DNA of 64,000 bases from Streptomyces sp. DH-12 (GTDB lineage: Bacteria; Actinomycetota; Actinomycetes; Streptomycetales; Streptomycetaceae): NCBI RefSeq assembly GCF_002899455.1, contig NZ_PPFB01000001.1:5431001-5495000 (forward strand), given 5' to 3'. Shown here piece after piece: positions 26,486 through 39,093 of this stretch. The position numbers and the translations under genes were made by a program. The notes below the pieces were generated by a model, which ran no database searches, was not told where the DNA came from, and saw only the letters and a program-made list of their open reading frames with translations. Within the stretch, counting starts at the first letter, position 1. Each line of letters opens with the position of its first letter.

Positions 26486-27490
26486 ATGACAGTCGCCATC
26501 GACCGCGCGACCGGCAAGCGCCGCGGTGACCGCGCGCCCCGCCCCGGGCCGGGCCAGCGCCTGAAGCAGTCCTACCAGAAGCACTGGTACGCCTACGCCA
26601 TGATCGCGCCGGTGGCCGTCGTGCTCGGCGTCATCGTCCTGTACCCCCTGGGTTACGGCTTCTACCTCACGCTCACCGACGCGGACAGCCTCAACTCGGC
26701 GCGCACCATCGGCGTCAACGAGATCGAGGCCACCTACAAGTTCATCGGCCTCGACAACTACGCCGAGATCCTGTGGGGCGAGACCGCCTACGACCGCTTC
26801 TGGTCGCACTTCATCTGGACGGTCGTGTGGACGGCCGCCTGCGTCGCCCTCCACTACGGCATCGGTCTGGGCCTCGCGCTGCTGCTCAACCAGAAGCTGC
26901 GCGGCCGCACCCTCTACCGGCTGATCCTCATCCTGCCGTGGGCCGTGCCGACCTTCGTCACCGTCTTCGGCTGGCGCTTCATGCTCGCCGACGCCGGCAT
27001 CATCAACTCCGGCCTCGACTTCCTCGGCCTGCCCACCCCGGCCTGGCTGGAGGACTCCTTCTGGCAGCGGTTCGCCGCCATCATGGTCAACACCTGGTGC
27101 GGTGTGCCGTTCATGATGGTCTCCCTGCTCGGCGGCCTGCAGTCCATCGACAGCACCCTCTACGAGGCCGCCGAGATGGACGGCGCGAGCGCCTGGCAGC
27201 GGTTCCGCCACGTCACCCTGCCCGGCCTGCGCTCGGTCAGCTCCACCGTGGTGCTGCTCGGCGTCATCTGGACGTTCAACCAGTTCGCGATCATCTTCCT
27301 GCTGTTCGGCAACACCGCCCCGGACGCGCAGATCCTCGTGACCTGGGCCTACCAGCTCGGCTTCGGGCAGCAGCCGCGCGAGTTCGCCGAGTCCGCGGCC
27401 TACGGCATGCTGCTGCTGGCCATCCTGATCGTCTTCACGTCCTTCTACCGCCGCTGGCTGAACCGCAACGACCAGCAGCTCGCGATCTGA
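26486..27490 (+). CDS. malF: Maltodextrin ABC importer permease MalF
   Basis: A 334-residue permease with about six TM helices. The cytosolic EAA loop that docks on the ATPase reads EAAEMDGASAWQRFRHVTLP. A basic N-terminal tail of about 35 residues precedes the first helix (MIAPVAVVLGVIVLYPLGYG). No ATPase gene lies in this operon; Streptomyces sugar importers of this type commonly share the MsiK ATPase encoded elsewhere. An AGAAGG site precedes the ATG, and malG begins 13 nt after the stop. Confidence 0.94.
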   Translation: MTVAIDRATGKRRGDRAPRPGPGQRLKQSYQKHWYAYAMIAPVAVVLGVIVLYPLGYGFYLTLTDADSLNSARTIGVNEIEATYKFIGLDNYAEILWGETAYDRFWSHFIWTVVWTAACVALHYGIGLGLALLLNQKLRGRTLYRLILILPWAVPTFVTVFGWRFMLADAGIINSGLDFLGLPTPAWLEDSFWQRFAAIMVNTWCGVPFMMVSLLGGLQSIDSTLYEAAEMDGASAWQRFRHVTLPGLRSVSSTVVLLGVIWTFNQFAIIFLLFGNTAPDAQILVTWAYQLGFGQQPREFAESAAYGMLLLAILIVFTSFYRRWLNRNDQQLAI

Positions 27491-27503
27491 GGCGGGAGTC
27501 TTC

Positions 27504-28415
27504 ATGAGCACCTCGACCCTCCCCACCGCCGAGGCCGGCCGGCCCGCCGGCGCGGTGCCCGCCGCGCCCCGCAAGGGCCGCCGGCGCGGTGAGGTCAGCC
27601 CCCTGGGCCGTCTCACCTCCCACGGCATCCTGATCGTGGCCAGCCTGATCGCGCTGTTCCCGGTCGCCTGGCTGGTGTTCCTGTCCCTCGGCCCCGACAA
27701 GGACGACTATCTGCGTCCCGGCGGGATCTGGGGCAAAATGACACTGGACAACTACTCGTTCGTGCTGCAGAACACGAACTTCTTCGACTGGCTGAAGAGC
27801 TCGCTGATCGTGTCGCTCGGCACGACGGTCATCGGCGTCCTGGTCGCCGCCACCACCGGTTACGCGGTCTCCCGCATGCGCTTCCCGGGCTACAGGAAGT
27901 TCATGTGGGTGCTGCTGGTCACCCAGATGTTCCCGGTGGCCGTGCTGATGGTGCCGATGTACCAGATCCTGTCGGACCTGCAGCTCATCGACAGCTACCT
28001 CGGCCTGATCCTCGTGTACTGCTCCACGGCGGTGCCGTACTGCGCCTGGCTGATGAAGGGCTATTTCGACACCATCCCGTTCGAGATCGACGAGGCGGGA
28101 CGCGTCGACGGACTGACCCCGTTCGGCACGTTCGCGCGGCTGATCCTGCCGCTCGCCAAGCCGGGACTCGCGGTCGCCGCGTTCTACAGCTTCATCACCG
28201 CGTTCGGCGAGGTCGCCTTCGCCACGACGTTCATGCTCGACGACAAGAAGTACACGCTGGCGGTGGGTCTGCAGAGTTTCGTGAGTGAGCACGATGCTCA
28301 GCGGAATCTGATGGCCGCGACGGCTGTGCTGATCGCGATACCTGTGTCCGCGTTCTTCTATCTCGTGCAGAAGAACCTCGTCGCCGGTCTCACGGCCGGT
28401 GGCACCAAGGGGTAA
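27504..28415 (+). CDS. malG: Maltodextrin ABC importer permease MalG
   Basis: A 303-residue permease with six TM helices, first near residues 38-60 (HGILIVASLIALFPVAWLVF). The EAA loop is EIDEAGRVDGLTPFGTFARL followed by ILPLAKPG. It pairs with MalF; MalE delivers the ligand. GGCGGGAG precedes the ATG. The 183 bp after it contain a dispersed Streptomyces repeat before the alpha-glucosidase gene, so the latter may be partly uncoupled from malEFG. Confidence 0.94.
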   Translation: MSTSTLPTAEAGRPAGAVPAAPRKGRRRGEVSPLGRLTSHGILIVASLIALFPVAWLVFLSLGPDKDDYLRPGGIWGKMTLDNYSFVLQNTNFFDWLKSSLIVSLGTTVIGVLVAATTGYAVSRMRFPGYRKFMWVLLVTQMFPVAVLMVPMYQILSDLQLIDSYLGLILVYCSTAVPYCAWLMKGYFDTIPFEIDEAGRVDGLTPFGTFARLILPLAKPGLAVAAFYSFITAFGEVAFATTFMLDDKKYTLAVGLQSFVSEHDAQRNLMAATAVLIAIPVSAFFYLVQKNLVAGLTAGGTKG

Positions 28416-28437
28416 CGCCGTTCGGGGTGACTGCCGC

Positions 28438-28488
28438 CGGCCGGCTGCGGCTTCGTCGTGGCTGGTCGCGCAGTTCCCCGCGCCCCTT
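28438..28488 (+). repeat. Dispersed Streptomyces intergenic repeat
   Basis: A sequence of the form GGCTGCGGCTTCGTCGTGG followed by CTGGTCGCGCAGTTCCCCG and CGCCCCTT. From general familiarity this string recurs, with small variations, between many genes in Streptomyces genomes. Only one copy was found in this window. Confidence 0.55.
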
Positions 28489-28598
28489 CCCGGGTCCGAG
28501 GCGGCCGCGTGGCCATCCGACCCCGCTGTCATCGCGGCCGCCTCGTTTCGCCGCCCGCCCCCACTCGCTTCCCTGCCCGAACTCGTATCAAGGACGAC

Positions 28599-30290
28599 AT
28601 GAGCCAGCACTCCGCCGCCCCGGCCCCGACCCCCACGACCGACTCGGCCGTCGCCACCGTCGCGCGGCGCCGTGACTGGTGGCGGGACGCGGTGATCTAC
28701 CAGGTGTACCCGCGCAGCTTCGCCGACAGCAACGGCGACGGCATGGGCGACCTGGAAGGCATCCGCTCCCGTCTGCCGTACCTGCGCGATCTCGGTGTGG
28801 ACGCCGTGTGGCTGAGCCCCTTCTACGCCTCCCCGCAGGCCGACGCCGGTTACGACGTCGCCGACTACCGCGCCGTCGACCCGATGTTCGGCACCCTGCT
28901 GGACGCGGACGCGCTGATCCGCGACGCCCACGCGCTGGGCCTGCGGATCATCGTCGACCTGGTGCCCAACCACTCCTCCGACCAGCACGAGTGGTTCAAG
29001 CGCGCCCTCGCCGAGGGCCCCGGCTCGCCGCTGCGCGAGCGCTACCACTTCCGCCCCGGCAAGGGCGAGAACGGCGAGCTCCCGCCCAACGACTGGGAGT
29101 CGATCTTCGGCGGCCCCGCCTGGACCCGGGTCACCGAGCCCGACGGCACGCCCGGCGAGTGGTACCTGCACCTCTTCGCGCCCGAGCAGCCCGACTTCAA
29201 CTGGGAGCACCCGGCGGTCGGCGACGAGTTCCGCTCCATCCTGCGCTTCTGGCTGGACATGGGCGTGGACGGCTTCCGCATCGACGTCGCCCACGGCATG
29301 GTGAAGGCCGAGGGACTGCCCGACCTGGGCTCCCACGACGAGCTGCGGATGCTGGGCAACGATGTCACCCCGTTCTTCGACCAGGACGGCGTGCACGACA
29401 TCTACCGGCAGTGGCGTCTGATCCTCGACGAGTACTCCGGTGAGAGGATCTTCGTCGCCGAGGCGTGGACGCCGACCGTGGAGCGCACCGCCAACTACGT
29501 CCGCCCGGACGAGCTGCACCAGGCGTTCAACTTCCAGTACCTGGCGAGCCACTGGGACGCGGCGGAGCTGCGCGAGGTCATCGACCGCACCCTGGACTCG
29601 ATGCGCCCGGTCGGGGCCCCGGCCACCTGGGTGCTCTCCAACCACGACGTCACCCGGCACGCCACCCGCTTCGCCAACCCGCCCGGCCTCGGCACCCAGA
29701 TCCGTGAGGCCGGCGACCGTGAGCTGGGCCTGCGCCGCGCCCGCGCGGCGACGCTGCTGATGCTGGCGCTGCCCGGCTCGGCCTACGTCTACCAGGGCGA
29801 GGAGCTGGGCCTGCCGGACGTCGTGGACCTGCCGGACGAGGTGCGCCAGGACCCGGCGTACTTCCGGGGCGCGGGCCAGGACGGCTACCGCGACGGCTGC
29901 CGGGTGCCGATCCCGTGGACCCGCGAGGGGTCGTCGTACGGCTTCGGCGACGGCGGCAGCTGGCTGCCGCAGCCGGAGGGCTGGGGCGAGCTGAGCGTCG
30001 AGGCGCAGACCGGCCGGCCGGGCTCGACCCTGGAGATGTACCGCTCGGCGCTGGCGGTGCGCCGGGAGCAGGCGGACCTGGGCGCGGGCGACGCGGTGGA
30101 GTGGCTGGCCACGCCCGAGGGCGTGCTCGCCTTCCGGCGCGGGGACTTCGTGTGCGTCGCCAACACCACGGGTGAGCCGGTGACCGTGCCCGCGTACGGG
30201 CGGGTGCTGATCACCAGCGGCGAGGTGGAGGAGAAGGGCGGCGAGGCCGTCGTCGGGGCCGACACGACCGTGTGGTGGACGACGGCCTGA
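28599..30290 (+). CDS. aglA: GH13 alpha-glucosidase (intracellular)
   Basis: A 563-residue GH13 enzyme without a signal peptide, so cytosolic. It hydrolyses imported maltose and maltodextrins to glucose. The catalytic triad is visible: nucleophile Asp229 in DGFRIDVAHG, acid/base Glu288 in FVAEAWTP and Asp350 in VLSNHDVTRH. Other markers are the N-terminal YQVYPRSFADSNGDGMGDL and DLVPNHSSDQHEW, an oligo-1,6/alpha-glucosidase signature. The specificity between alpha-1,4 and alpha-1,6 is not certain from sequence. AAGGA precedes the ATG, giving an N-terminal tail of about 25 low-complexity residues. Downstream of malG in the same direction. Confidence 0.92.
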   Translation: MSQHSAAPAPTPTTDSAVATVARRRDWWRDAVIYQVYPRSFADSNGDGMGDLEGIRSRLPYLRDLGVDAVWLSPFYASPQADAGYDVADYRAVDPMFGTLLDADALIRDAHALGLRIIVDLVPNHSSDQHEWFKRALAEGPGSPLRERYHFRPGKGENGELPPNDWESIFGGPAWTRVTEPDGTPGEWYLHLFAPEQPDFNWEHPAVGDEFRSILRFWLDMGVDGFRIDVAHGMVKAEGLPDLGSHDELRMLGNDVTPFFDQDGVHDIYRQWRLILDEYSGERIFVAEAWTPTVERTANYVRPDELHQAFNFQYLASHWDAAELREVIDRTLDSMRPVGAPATWVLSNHDVTRHATRFANPPGLGTQIREAGDRELGLRRARAATLLMLALPGSAYVYQGEELGLPDVVDLPDEVRQDPAYFRGAGQDGYRDGCRVPIPWTREGSSYGFGDGGSWLPQPEGWGELSVEAQTGRPGSTLEMYRSALAVRREQADLGAGDAVEWLATPEGVLAFRRGDFVCVANTTGEPVTVPAYGRVLITSGEVEEKGGEAVVGADTTVWWTTA

Positions 30291-30330
30291 CGGTCGTACG
30301 CCCCGCAACTTTTTTCCTTCAAGTTGGTAC

Positions 30331-30358
30331 GGCCCGCTGCCCTTTCGGGTGGCGGGCC
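30331..30358 (+). terminator. Terminator after the alpha-glucosidase gene
   Basis: A stem of 7 + 3 bp interrupted by a 2-nt mismatch (30331-30342 with 30347-30358) and a TTTC loop, 41 bp after the stop codon. Confidence 0.65.
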
Positions 30359-30395
30359 TCTAACATCTGCGTTGCCGCAAGGTTGCTGAACCTTT

Positions 30396-30415
30396 CTGCA
30401 AGAAGCTTCAAGCAG
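30396..30415. promoter_or_regulatory. MalR-type operator before the alpha-amylase gene
   Basis: A 20-bp near palindrome, CTGCAAGAAG with CTTCAAGCAG, mismatched only at its AA/AA positions. It lies 45 bp before the ATG and just downstream of a TTGCTG sequence (30383-30388) that may be the -35 box. It shares TGCAAG with the malE operator. Confidence 0.55.
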
Positions 30416-30459
30416 CCTCGCCGGTATCCCCACACCCTTCGATGAAGAAGGAACCCCAC

Positions 30460-31833
30460 ATGGCACGCAGAACCCTCGCCGGGATCGCCGCCCTCGCGGC
30501 CGCCTCGGTTGTCATGACCCCGACGGCGGCGGAGGCCTCCCCGCCCGGCACCAAGGACGTCACGGCCGTCCTCTTCGAGTGGAACTTCGCCTCGGTCGCC
30601 CGTGAGTGCACCACCACCCTCGGCCCCGCGGGCTACGGCTACGTGCAGGTCTCCCCGCCCGCCGAGCACATACAGGGCTCCCAGTGGTGGACCTCGTACC
30701 AGCCGGTGAGCTACAGGATCGCCGGACGCCTCGGTGACCGCGCCGCCTTCAAGAACATGGTGGACACGTGTCACGCGGCCGGCGTGAAGGTCGTCGCCGA
30801 CACCGTCATCAACCACATGTCCGCCGGCAACGGCACGGGCACCGGCGGCTCGTCGTACACGAAGTACGACTATCCGGGCCTGTACTCCTCCCACGACTTC
30901 GACAACTGCACCTCGGAGATCAACAACTACGGCGACCGCTGGAACGTCCAGAACTGCGAACTGGTCGGCCTGGCCGACCTCGACACCGGCGAGGAGTACG
31001 TCCGCAGGACCATCGCCGGGTACATGAACGACCTGCTCTCCCTCGGCGTGGACGGCTTCCGCATCGACGCGGCCAAGCACATCCCCGCCGCCGACCTCGC
31101 CAACATCAAGTCGCGCCTGACCAACCCCTCCGCCTACTGGAAGCAGGAGGTCATCCACGGCGCCGGCGAAGCCGTCCAGCCCACCGAGTACACCGGCACC
31201 GGCGACGTCCAGGAGTTCCGCTACGCCTACGACCTCAAGCGGGTCTTCCACAACGAGAACCTCGCCTACCTGAAGAACTACGGCGAGGGCTGGGGCTACC
31301 TGAGGAGCGGCTCCGCCGGCGTCTTCGTCGACAACCACGACACCGAGCGCAACGGCTCCACGCTCAGCTACAAGGACAACGCCGCCTACACCCTGGCCAA
31401 CGTCTTCATGCTGGCCTGGCCCTACGGCGCCCCGGACATCAACTCCGGCTACGAGTTCACGAACCACGACGCCGGACCGCCCAACGGCGGCCGGGTGGAC
31501 GCCTGCTGGCAGAGCGGCTGGAAGTGCCAGCACAACTGGCCCGAGATCAGGTCCATGGTCGGCTTCCGCAACGCCACCCGCGGCCAGGCCGTCACCGACT
31601 GGTGGGACAACGGCGGCGACGCCATCGCCTTCGGCCGGGGCGGCAAGGGCTTCGTGGCGATCAACCACGAGTCCGGCTCCCTGACCCGCACCTACCAGAC
31701 CTCCCTCCCGGCGGGCACGTACTGCGACGTGCAGAGCGGCAAGCCGGTGACGGTGAACGGTTCGGGACAGCTCACCGCGACGCTGGGCGCCCGCACGGCC
31801 CTCGCCGTGTACGCGGGCAAGTCGTCCTGCTGA
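30460..31833 (+). CDS. Secreted alpha-amylase (GH13)
   Basis: A 457-residue exported endo-amylase. A signal peptide with cleavage near AEA-S (residue 27) leads into a GH13 barrel of the actinobacterial/animal type (ECTTTLGPAGYGYVQVSPP). Catalytic residues are Asp203 in DGFRIDAAKH, Glu230 in KQEVIHG and Asp294 in FVDNHDTERNG. The protein ends right after the barrel's C domain (AGKSSC), so the CBM20 starch-binding domain found in many Streptomyces amylases is absent. ATG 30460 was chosen because it gives a proper signal peptide and has AAGGA upstream. Confidence 0.95.
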   Translation: MARRTLAGIAALAAASVVMTPTAAEASPPGTKDVTAVLFEWNFASVARECTTTLGPAGYGYVQVSPPAEHIQGSQWWTSYQPVSYRIAGRLGDRAAFKNMVDTCHAAGVKVVADTVINHMSAGNGTGTGGSSYTKYDYPGLYSSHDFDNCTSEINNYGDRWNVQNCELVGLADLDTGEEYVRRTIAGYMNDLLSLGVDGFRIDAAKHIPAADLANIKSRLTNPSAYWKQEVIHGAGEAVQPTEYTGTGDVQEFRYAYDLKRVFHNENLAYLKNYGEGWGYLRSGSAGVFVDNHDTERNGSTLSYKDNAAYTLANVFMLAWPYGAPDINSGYEFTNHDAGPPNGGRVDACWQSGWKCQHNWPEIRSMVGFRNATRGQAVTDWWDNGGDAIAFGRGGKGFVAINHESGSLTRTYQTSLPAGTYCDVQSGKPVTVNGSGQLTATLGARTALAVYAGKSSC

Positions 31834-31839
31834 ATCCCC

Positions 31840-31879
31840 GCCGGTCGCGCCGCCGTTCACGGCCGGTGGTGCGACCGGC
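31840..31879 (+). terminator. Terminator of the alpha-amylase gene
   Basis: A 16-bp stem with two G-U pairs (31840-31855 with 31864-31879) and an 8-nt loop, 7 bp after the stop codon. Confidence 0.75.
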
Positions 31880-31916
31880 ATTCCCGTGCAATTCCTTTCC
31901 GGTGCTTTCACAACCC

Positions 31917-31946
31917 TTGCTGTAAGGCTTTCAACGACGGTACGGT
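31917..31946 (+). promoter_or_regulatory. Promoter of the pullulanase gene with overlapping inverted repeat
   Basis: A -35 TTGCTG (31917-31922), 18-bp spacer and -10 TACGGT (31941-31946). The inverted repeat CCTT-n5-AAGG (31915-31927) overlaps the -35 and shares the TTGC core of the malE and amylase operators. Confidence 0.6.
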
Positions 31947-32036
31947 CACGCCGACGCTCCGGTGATGTGGCCGAAACAACCCCTGCCGGGGCGTGGGGTC
32001 GGACCCAATGAGCCGTAAGCGCAAGGAGTTCACGCC

Positions 32037-37475
<5,439 letters not shown>

Positions 37476-37494
37476 CCGGCTGACCGGCTGCGGC

Positions 37495-37530
37495 TAGGGT
37501 GGGCCCTCCTGACCTGCACCAGGAGGGCCC
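37495..37530 (+). promoter_or_regulatory. Promoter and ribosome-site hairpin of the tautomerase gene
   Basis: A -10-like TAGGGT (37495-37500) is followed at once by a perfect 10-bp inverted repeat, GGGCCCTCCT (37501-37510) with AGGAGGGCCC (37521-37530). The right arm contains the Shine-Dalgarno sequence and abuts the ATG. Confidence 0.5.
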
Positions 37531-37890
37531 ATGCCGCAGATCACCGTCGACTACTCGGACAACCTGGCGGACGGTTTCGACCGGCCCGCCTTCGCGCGGG
37601 ACCTGCACTCCGCCGTCGTGGAGATCGCTGCGGCGAAACCGCCCGCGTGCAAGACGCGGTTCCGGCGCACCGAGGACCCGGTGGTCGGCCCCGACACCGA
37701 CGGGCACGCCCTGGTGCACGTCCACATCGCCCTGCTGGCCGGCCGCACCGACGAGACCAAGGCCCGGCTCACCGAGACGGTCCTGGACCTGCTGCGGCAG
37801 TACGTGAAGCCGTCCGGCGGGCGGATGCTGCACGCCTCCGCCGAGATCCGCGACCTCGACCCGTCCTACCGGAAGTACGAGGGGGAGTAG
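37531..37890 (+). CDS. 5-carboxymethyl-2-hydroxymuconate isomerase-like tautomerase
   Basis: A 119-residue protein of the CHMI/HpcD branch of the tautomerase superfamily. Pro2 (MPQITVDYSDNL), the catalytic base after Met removal, is present. The core VHVHIALLAGRTDETKARLT and the C-terminal SAEIRDLDPSYRKYEG are family-typical. The true substrate need not be homoprotocatechuate-derived, as no other genes of that pathway are nearby. The ribosome site lies in the arm of a perfect hairpin directly upstream. Confidence 0.88.
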   Translation: MPQITVDYSDNLADGFDRPAFARDLHSAVVEIAAAKPPACKTRFRRTEDPVVGPDTDGHALVHVHIALLAGRTDETKARLTETVLDLLRQYVKPSGGRMLHASAEIRDLDPSYRKYEGE

Positions 37891-37897
37891 CGGGCGG

Positions 37898-38336
37898 TCA
37901 CGACAGGCCGTCGCGGTACAGCCACGCCGGCCGCACCGGGACGCCGTCCTCGGCGACCTCCCCGCCCGGCGCCGGCGGAGGCTTCCGCGGCGGTTCCTCC
38001 CGCGCCGGCTCGGGCGCCCGGGAGGCGCGGGGTCCTCCTCGGCCGCCGGCCCCGGCTCGTGCGGTGCGGCGGAGTCCTCCAGCAGCTCCGCCGCCGTGGA
38101 CCGGGCGGCGAACGACTGCCACGACCCGTCCACCTCCAGCGGGAACCCGTCGCCGGTGCGCAGCAGGCGACGGCGCTCCGGGCTCAGCGGATGCGCGGGG
38201 GAGTGGACGCGGGCACGCCGTTCCGGCTCCGCCGGCGCCTCCTCCCGCGATCCGGTGACGTGCGTCTCGACGTGCTCGCGCCGGCCCGTGCCGACGGCCG
38301 TCTCGACGACCAGCCCCCACGCACGCCCGGGTTCAC
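37898..38336 (-). pseudogene. Conserved small hypothetical gene broken by two frameshifts
   Basis: Protein-like sequence is spread over three frames. A GTG (38336-38334) overlaps the TetR stop codon as GTGA. The core AWGLVVETAVGTGRREHVET ... LLRTGDGFPLEVDGSWQSFA ... ELLEDSAAP runs in a second frame that has no start codon. The end, EDGVPVRPAWLYRDGLS then TGA, runs in a third frame. Codon use stays coding-like throughout. Joining them would give a protein of about 140 residues, downstream of and coupled to the TetR gene. Either two single-base indels inactivated it or the sequence contains errors. Function unknown. Confidence 0.6.
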
Positions 38337-39028
38337 TCCTCGGCCAGCGAGATCATCCGGGCGGCCAGGTCCGTGAACGGGCCCTCGCCCGGCTCCTGTT
38401 TGACCAGTCCCCGCAGCAGCGTGGCGAGTTCCTCGTCCCGGGCGGCGGCGACCGCGGCCAGCGCCGCGAAGTCCTGCACCAGCTTGGTCTCCAGCTCCTC
38501 GCGCGGCACCCGCCGCCCGTCCAGCCAGATCAGCGCCGTCGACTCCACGAGCGAGATCCAGGAGCGCACCACCAGCTCCAGCCGCGCCGGCGCCGGGCCC
38601 ACCACGCCCATGTGCGCCAGCATCTGCTCGTACGCGGCCTGCCGCACCGAGTCGACCAGCGCGTTGGTGGTGGAGGAGCCCACGGCGGGGCCGCCGCGCA
38701 TCAGGGCGGAGAAGCCGGGGCCGTGCTCCTCCACGAAGTCGAAGAAACGCGCCATCACCCGCCGCAGGCGCGAGCCCAGCGGACCCTCGTGCGGCTCGGC
38801 GAACCGGGACGACAGGTCCTCCGCGGCACGCCTCAACGCGGCTTCGTACAGGCTGAGTTTGCCGGGGAAGTAGTGGTAGACGAGCGGGCGCGAGATGCCC
38901 GCCCGGGACGCTATCTCGTCGACCGAGACCTGGTCCGGGGAACGTTTGCTGAACAGTTCGAGAGCCACGCCGATCAACTGCTGCCGGCGCTCCTCGACTC
39001 CCATCCTCCGACGCACCCCGGTACCCAT
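38333..39028 (-). CDS. TetR-family transcriptional regulator
   Basis: A 231-residue one-component regulator. The N-terminal helix-turn-helix is VDEIASRAGISRPLVYHYFPGK, shown here by its core SRPLVYHYFPGK, followed by a variable all-helical ligand domain. The GTG of the decayed downstream gene overlaps its stop codon. A perfect palindrome, ACCGATCGGT, lies 11 bp before the ATG and is a likely self-operator. The ligand and targets are unknown; no exporter or enzyme gene is divergent from it, as the next gene upstream reads the same way. Confidence 0.9.
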   Translation of the reverse strand: MGTGVRRRMGVEERRQQLIGVALELFSKRSPDQVSVDEIASRAGISRPLVYHYFPGKLSLYEAALRRAAEDLSSRFAEPHEGPLGSRLRRVMARFFDFVEEHGPGFSALMRGGPAVGSSTTNALVDSVRQAAYEQMLAHMGVVGPAPARLELVVRSWISLVESTALIWLDGRRVPREELETKLVQDFAALAAVAAARDEELATLLRGLVKQEPGEGPFTDLAARMISLAEE

Positions 39029-39039
39029 GCGAACACCTT

Positions 39040-39049
39040 ACCGATCGGT
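39040..39049. promoter_or_regulatory. Candidate TetR autoregulatory operator
   Basis: ACCGATCGGT, a perfect 10-bp palindrome 11 bp upstream of the tetR-family start codon. Confidence 0.5.
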
Positions 39050-39093
39050 TCCGGCCTCCCACGGGCCGGAGCGGGAACCGGTGTTCCCCCGGT

